Shown in pieces: positions 7,169 to 8,248 of a stretch of 8,248 nt of DNA. Below the pieces are notes generated by a model, which ran no database searches, had not been told where the DNA came from, and worked only from the letters and a program-made list of their open reading frames with translations. How positions within the stretch are numbered: position 1 is the stretch's first letter; every line of letters begins with the position of its first letter. The stretch is from NCBI GenBank assembly GCA_035630195.1, contig DASQLD010000683.1:1-8248 (forward strand), given 5' to 3'. Position numbers and translations under genes: made by a program. This stretch comes from DASQDN01 sp035630195. GTDB taxonomy: Bacteria; Acidobacteriota; Terriglobia; Bryobacterales; Bryobacteraceae.

Positions 7169-7645
7169 TTATTCGACCACCGCCAGCACTTGACCGGCTC
7201 CTACCGCGGCGCCTTCCTCGGCGGGCAGCGATGTCACGCGTCCATCCTTCGGGGACTTAAGCTCGTTCTGCATCTTCATGGCTTCGATCACGACCAAGCC
7301 TTGCCCTCGCCGAACCTCTTCGCCTTCTGCAACTAAGAGGCGAATGACTTTGCCGGGCATAGGCGCGGTAATCGTCTGGCGTCCTTCGAGGCCCGCGAGC
7401 GCCACCGCTTTCCGAGGTTCGCGCGGATCTTCGATGATAACGTCGATTTCATTGGCGCGAATCTCAAAGCTTCCTCCAGCGATGAGAACAGAGTAGACGC
7501 CCGGTTCCACTTCAAGGACGGAAGCCTCGCGGACTCCTTCTCCAACATCAATACGCCAACTGTCGCCGTCATTTTCGACCCGCGCCTCAATCTCCCGTCC
7601 GCCGATGCGGATCTTCCTTACGAAACTCGACATGGACGCTGCCAT
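7169..7645 (-). CDS. Biotinyl/lipoyl-domain protein, biotin carboxyl carrier type
   Basis: Starting at the ATG at 7645 the protein has 158 residues. The C-terminal half is a biotinyl domain (about 90-158) with APMPGKV (94-100) and the biotinylation motif E121-A-M-K124-M, where K124 would carry biotin. The N-terminal half (RKIRIGGREIEARV, 10-23, onward) is beta-rich, as in carrier subunits of acyl-CoA or oxo-acid carboxylases. It would shuttle carboxyl groups between a biotin carboxylase and a carboxyltransferase, neither of which is in the window. The open frame extends back to an ATG at 7723, but that would overlap the divergent DUF58 gene by about 70 bases, and the extra residues look unlike the family. 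An ATG at 7633 (154 residues, MSSFVRKI) is an equally fair start; no good ribosome site marks either. Confidence 0.85.
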   Translation of the reverse strand: MAASMSSFVRKIRIGGREIEARVENDGDSWRIDVGEGVREASVLEVEPGVYSVLIAGGSFEIRANEIDVIIEDPREPRKAVALAGLEGRQTITAPMPGKVIRLLVAEGEEVRRGQGLVVIEAMKMQNELKSPKDGRVTSLPAEEGAAVGAGQVLAVVE

Positions 7646-7649
7646 TGTG

Positions 7650-7673
7650 GCATGATGCGAGCGGCGATCATGC
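7650..7673. repeat. Small inverted repeat between divergent biotinyl and DUF58 genes
   Basis: GCATGAT (7650-7656) and ATCATGC (7667-7673) are a perfect 7-bp inverted repeat with a 10-base spacer. It lies just upstream of the biotinyl gene's start and covers the candidate DUF58 starts at 7652, 7655 and 7670. It could be an operator or an RNA hairpin at the starts. Repeats of this size are expected several times by chance in a window this long. Confidence 0.25.
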
Positions 7674-8248
7674 GTGAGATCTGGCGGCGCATACGCGAAG
7701 CATTCGAAGAGAGCATGCGCCAACAGATTACGGCGCTTGGCTTCGTCTTCACTCTAACGGTGGTTGTTGTCGGCCTGGCGGCATTTGCCTCGGGCAACAA
7801 TCTGTTGTTTCTGCTGCTGGCTGCGCTTCTCTCCACGCTACTCATTTCAGGCTTCATCAGCCGGCTCGGTCTCGCCGGGCTGGAATTCGACCTTGAAGTT
7901 CCGCCCCACGTCGTCGCGCGCCGCGAGATTCCCGCGAAGATCAGAGTGCGGAATCGTAAGTTCGTGATGCCGTCGTTCTCGCTGCATCTTAGCGGCGCCG
8001 CCGATACAGGGCTCCGAGAAGAGATCTACATTCCGCTGGTTCCTGCGGGAACCACAGTCACGGAACCGGCGCCTCTCTATTTTCGTAAGCGAGGACAGTA
8101 CAAAAATAAGACATTCTCGTTTTCGACGCGCTTTCCCTTCGGTTTTACGTTCCGCCGGGCAAATGTACGCCTGGAACAGGAGGTACTGGTCTACCCTTCG
8201 ATTGACCCCAGGCCGGGTTTTGAATCGCTGCTGGGCGACATCGCGGGC
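7652..8248 (+). CDS. DUF58 domain membrane protein, N-terminal part (runs off the window)
   Basis: The frame is open for 199 codons from an ATG at 7652 to the window end; ATG codons at 7655 and 7670 are other possible starts, and the one at 7670 (MREIWRRIREAF) fits a short basic N-terminus well. Two closely spaced hydrophobic segments follow (about residues 30-45 and 50-68), separated by ASGNN, then a beta-rich region with RFPFGF (about 166-171) and VYPS. This two-helix hairpin and the RFPFG motif are hallmarks of DUF58 proteins, whose later von Willebrand-like part would lie beyond the edge. DUF58 genes usually sit with a MoxR-type AAA+ ATPase and transglutaminase-like proteins and are thought to act in envelope or complex assembly. 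No MoxR gene is present on the visible side. Confidence 0.85.
   Translation, partial: MMRAAIMREIWRRIREAFEESMRQQITALGFVFTLTVVVVGLAAFASGNNLLFLLLAALLSTLLISGFISRLGLAGLEFDLEVPPHVVARREIPAKIRVRNRKFVMPSFSLHLSGAADTGLREEIYIPLVPAGTTVTEPAPLYFRKRGQYKNKTFSFSTRFPFGFTFRRANVRLEQEVLVYPSIDPRPGFESLLGDIAG

Noticed and set aside
7646..7723. Upstream extension of the biotinyl protein to an ATG at 7723
   Set aside because: The extra 26 residues are unlike carrier proteins and overlap the start of the divergent DUF58 gene, whose membrane protein frame is convincing.

Overview
The window looks like a GC-rich chromosome segment of an Acidobacteria-type bacterium (Solibacter/Bryobacter-like). This is inferred from gene content, not from a marker gene: a secreted module of PPC, DUF1549/DUF1553 and DUF1501 proteins (shared by Acidobacteria, Planctomycetes and Verrucomicrobia) next to a multihaem cytochrome of a style common in Acidobacteria. 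Coding is almost continuous. There is no gene-free stretch over 300 bases, and I see no tRNA, rRNA, CRISPR array, insertion sequence or other mobile element.

Left part (1-6390): an export-oriented gene group. On the minus strand, 651 to 1 and running off the window, is the N-terminal 217 residues of a multihaem c-type cytochrome with four CxxCH motifs and a signal peptide. It needs a TTG start, so it is easily missed. Diverging from it across 52 bases is a plus-strand operon of three tightly packed genes. First is a secreted protein with duplicated Ig/TIG-like plus PPC units (704-2755). Next, overlapping it by 4 bases, is a DUF1549/DUF1553 protein with a CX4CH cytochrome-like domain, a BIG2-like domain and a CxxCH site (2752-5106). 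Nine bases later comes a Tat-exported DUF1501 protein (5116-6390). Together they suggest a cell-envelope system of cytochrome-like and adhesive proteins. The biochemical role of the DUF1549/DUF1553/DUF1501 set is not established.

Right part (6391-8248): housekeeping-like genes. A minus-strand pair, a biotinyl carrier protein (about 7645-7169) and a DnaC/IstB-type AAA+ ATPase with an N-terminal Cys4 motif (7167-6391), is separated by one base. The ATPase gene converges on the DUF1501 gene with abutting stop codons and a perfect 8-bp inverted repeat at the junction. Diverging from the biotinyl gene is the start of a DUF58 membrane protein (about 7652 to the window end).

The most notable points are the unlisted cytochrome gene, its divergent pairing with the secreted operon, and the unexplained pairing of a biotin carrier with a helicase-loader-like ATPase. 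Nothing here proves a new system. The left-hand cytochrome/DUF1549/DUF1501 module is the best candidate for one of unknown function.
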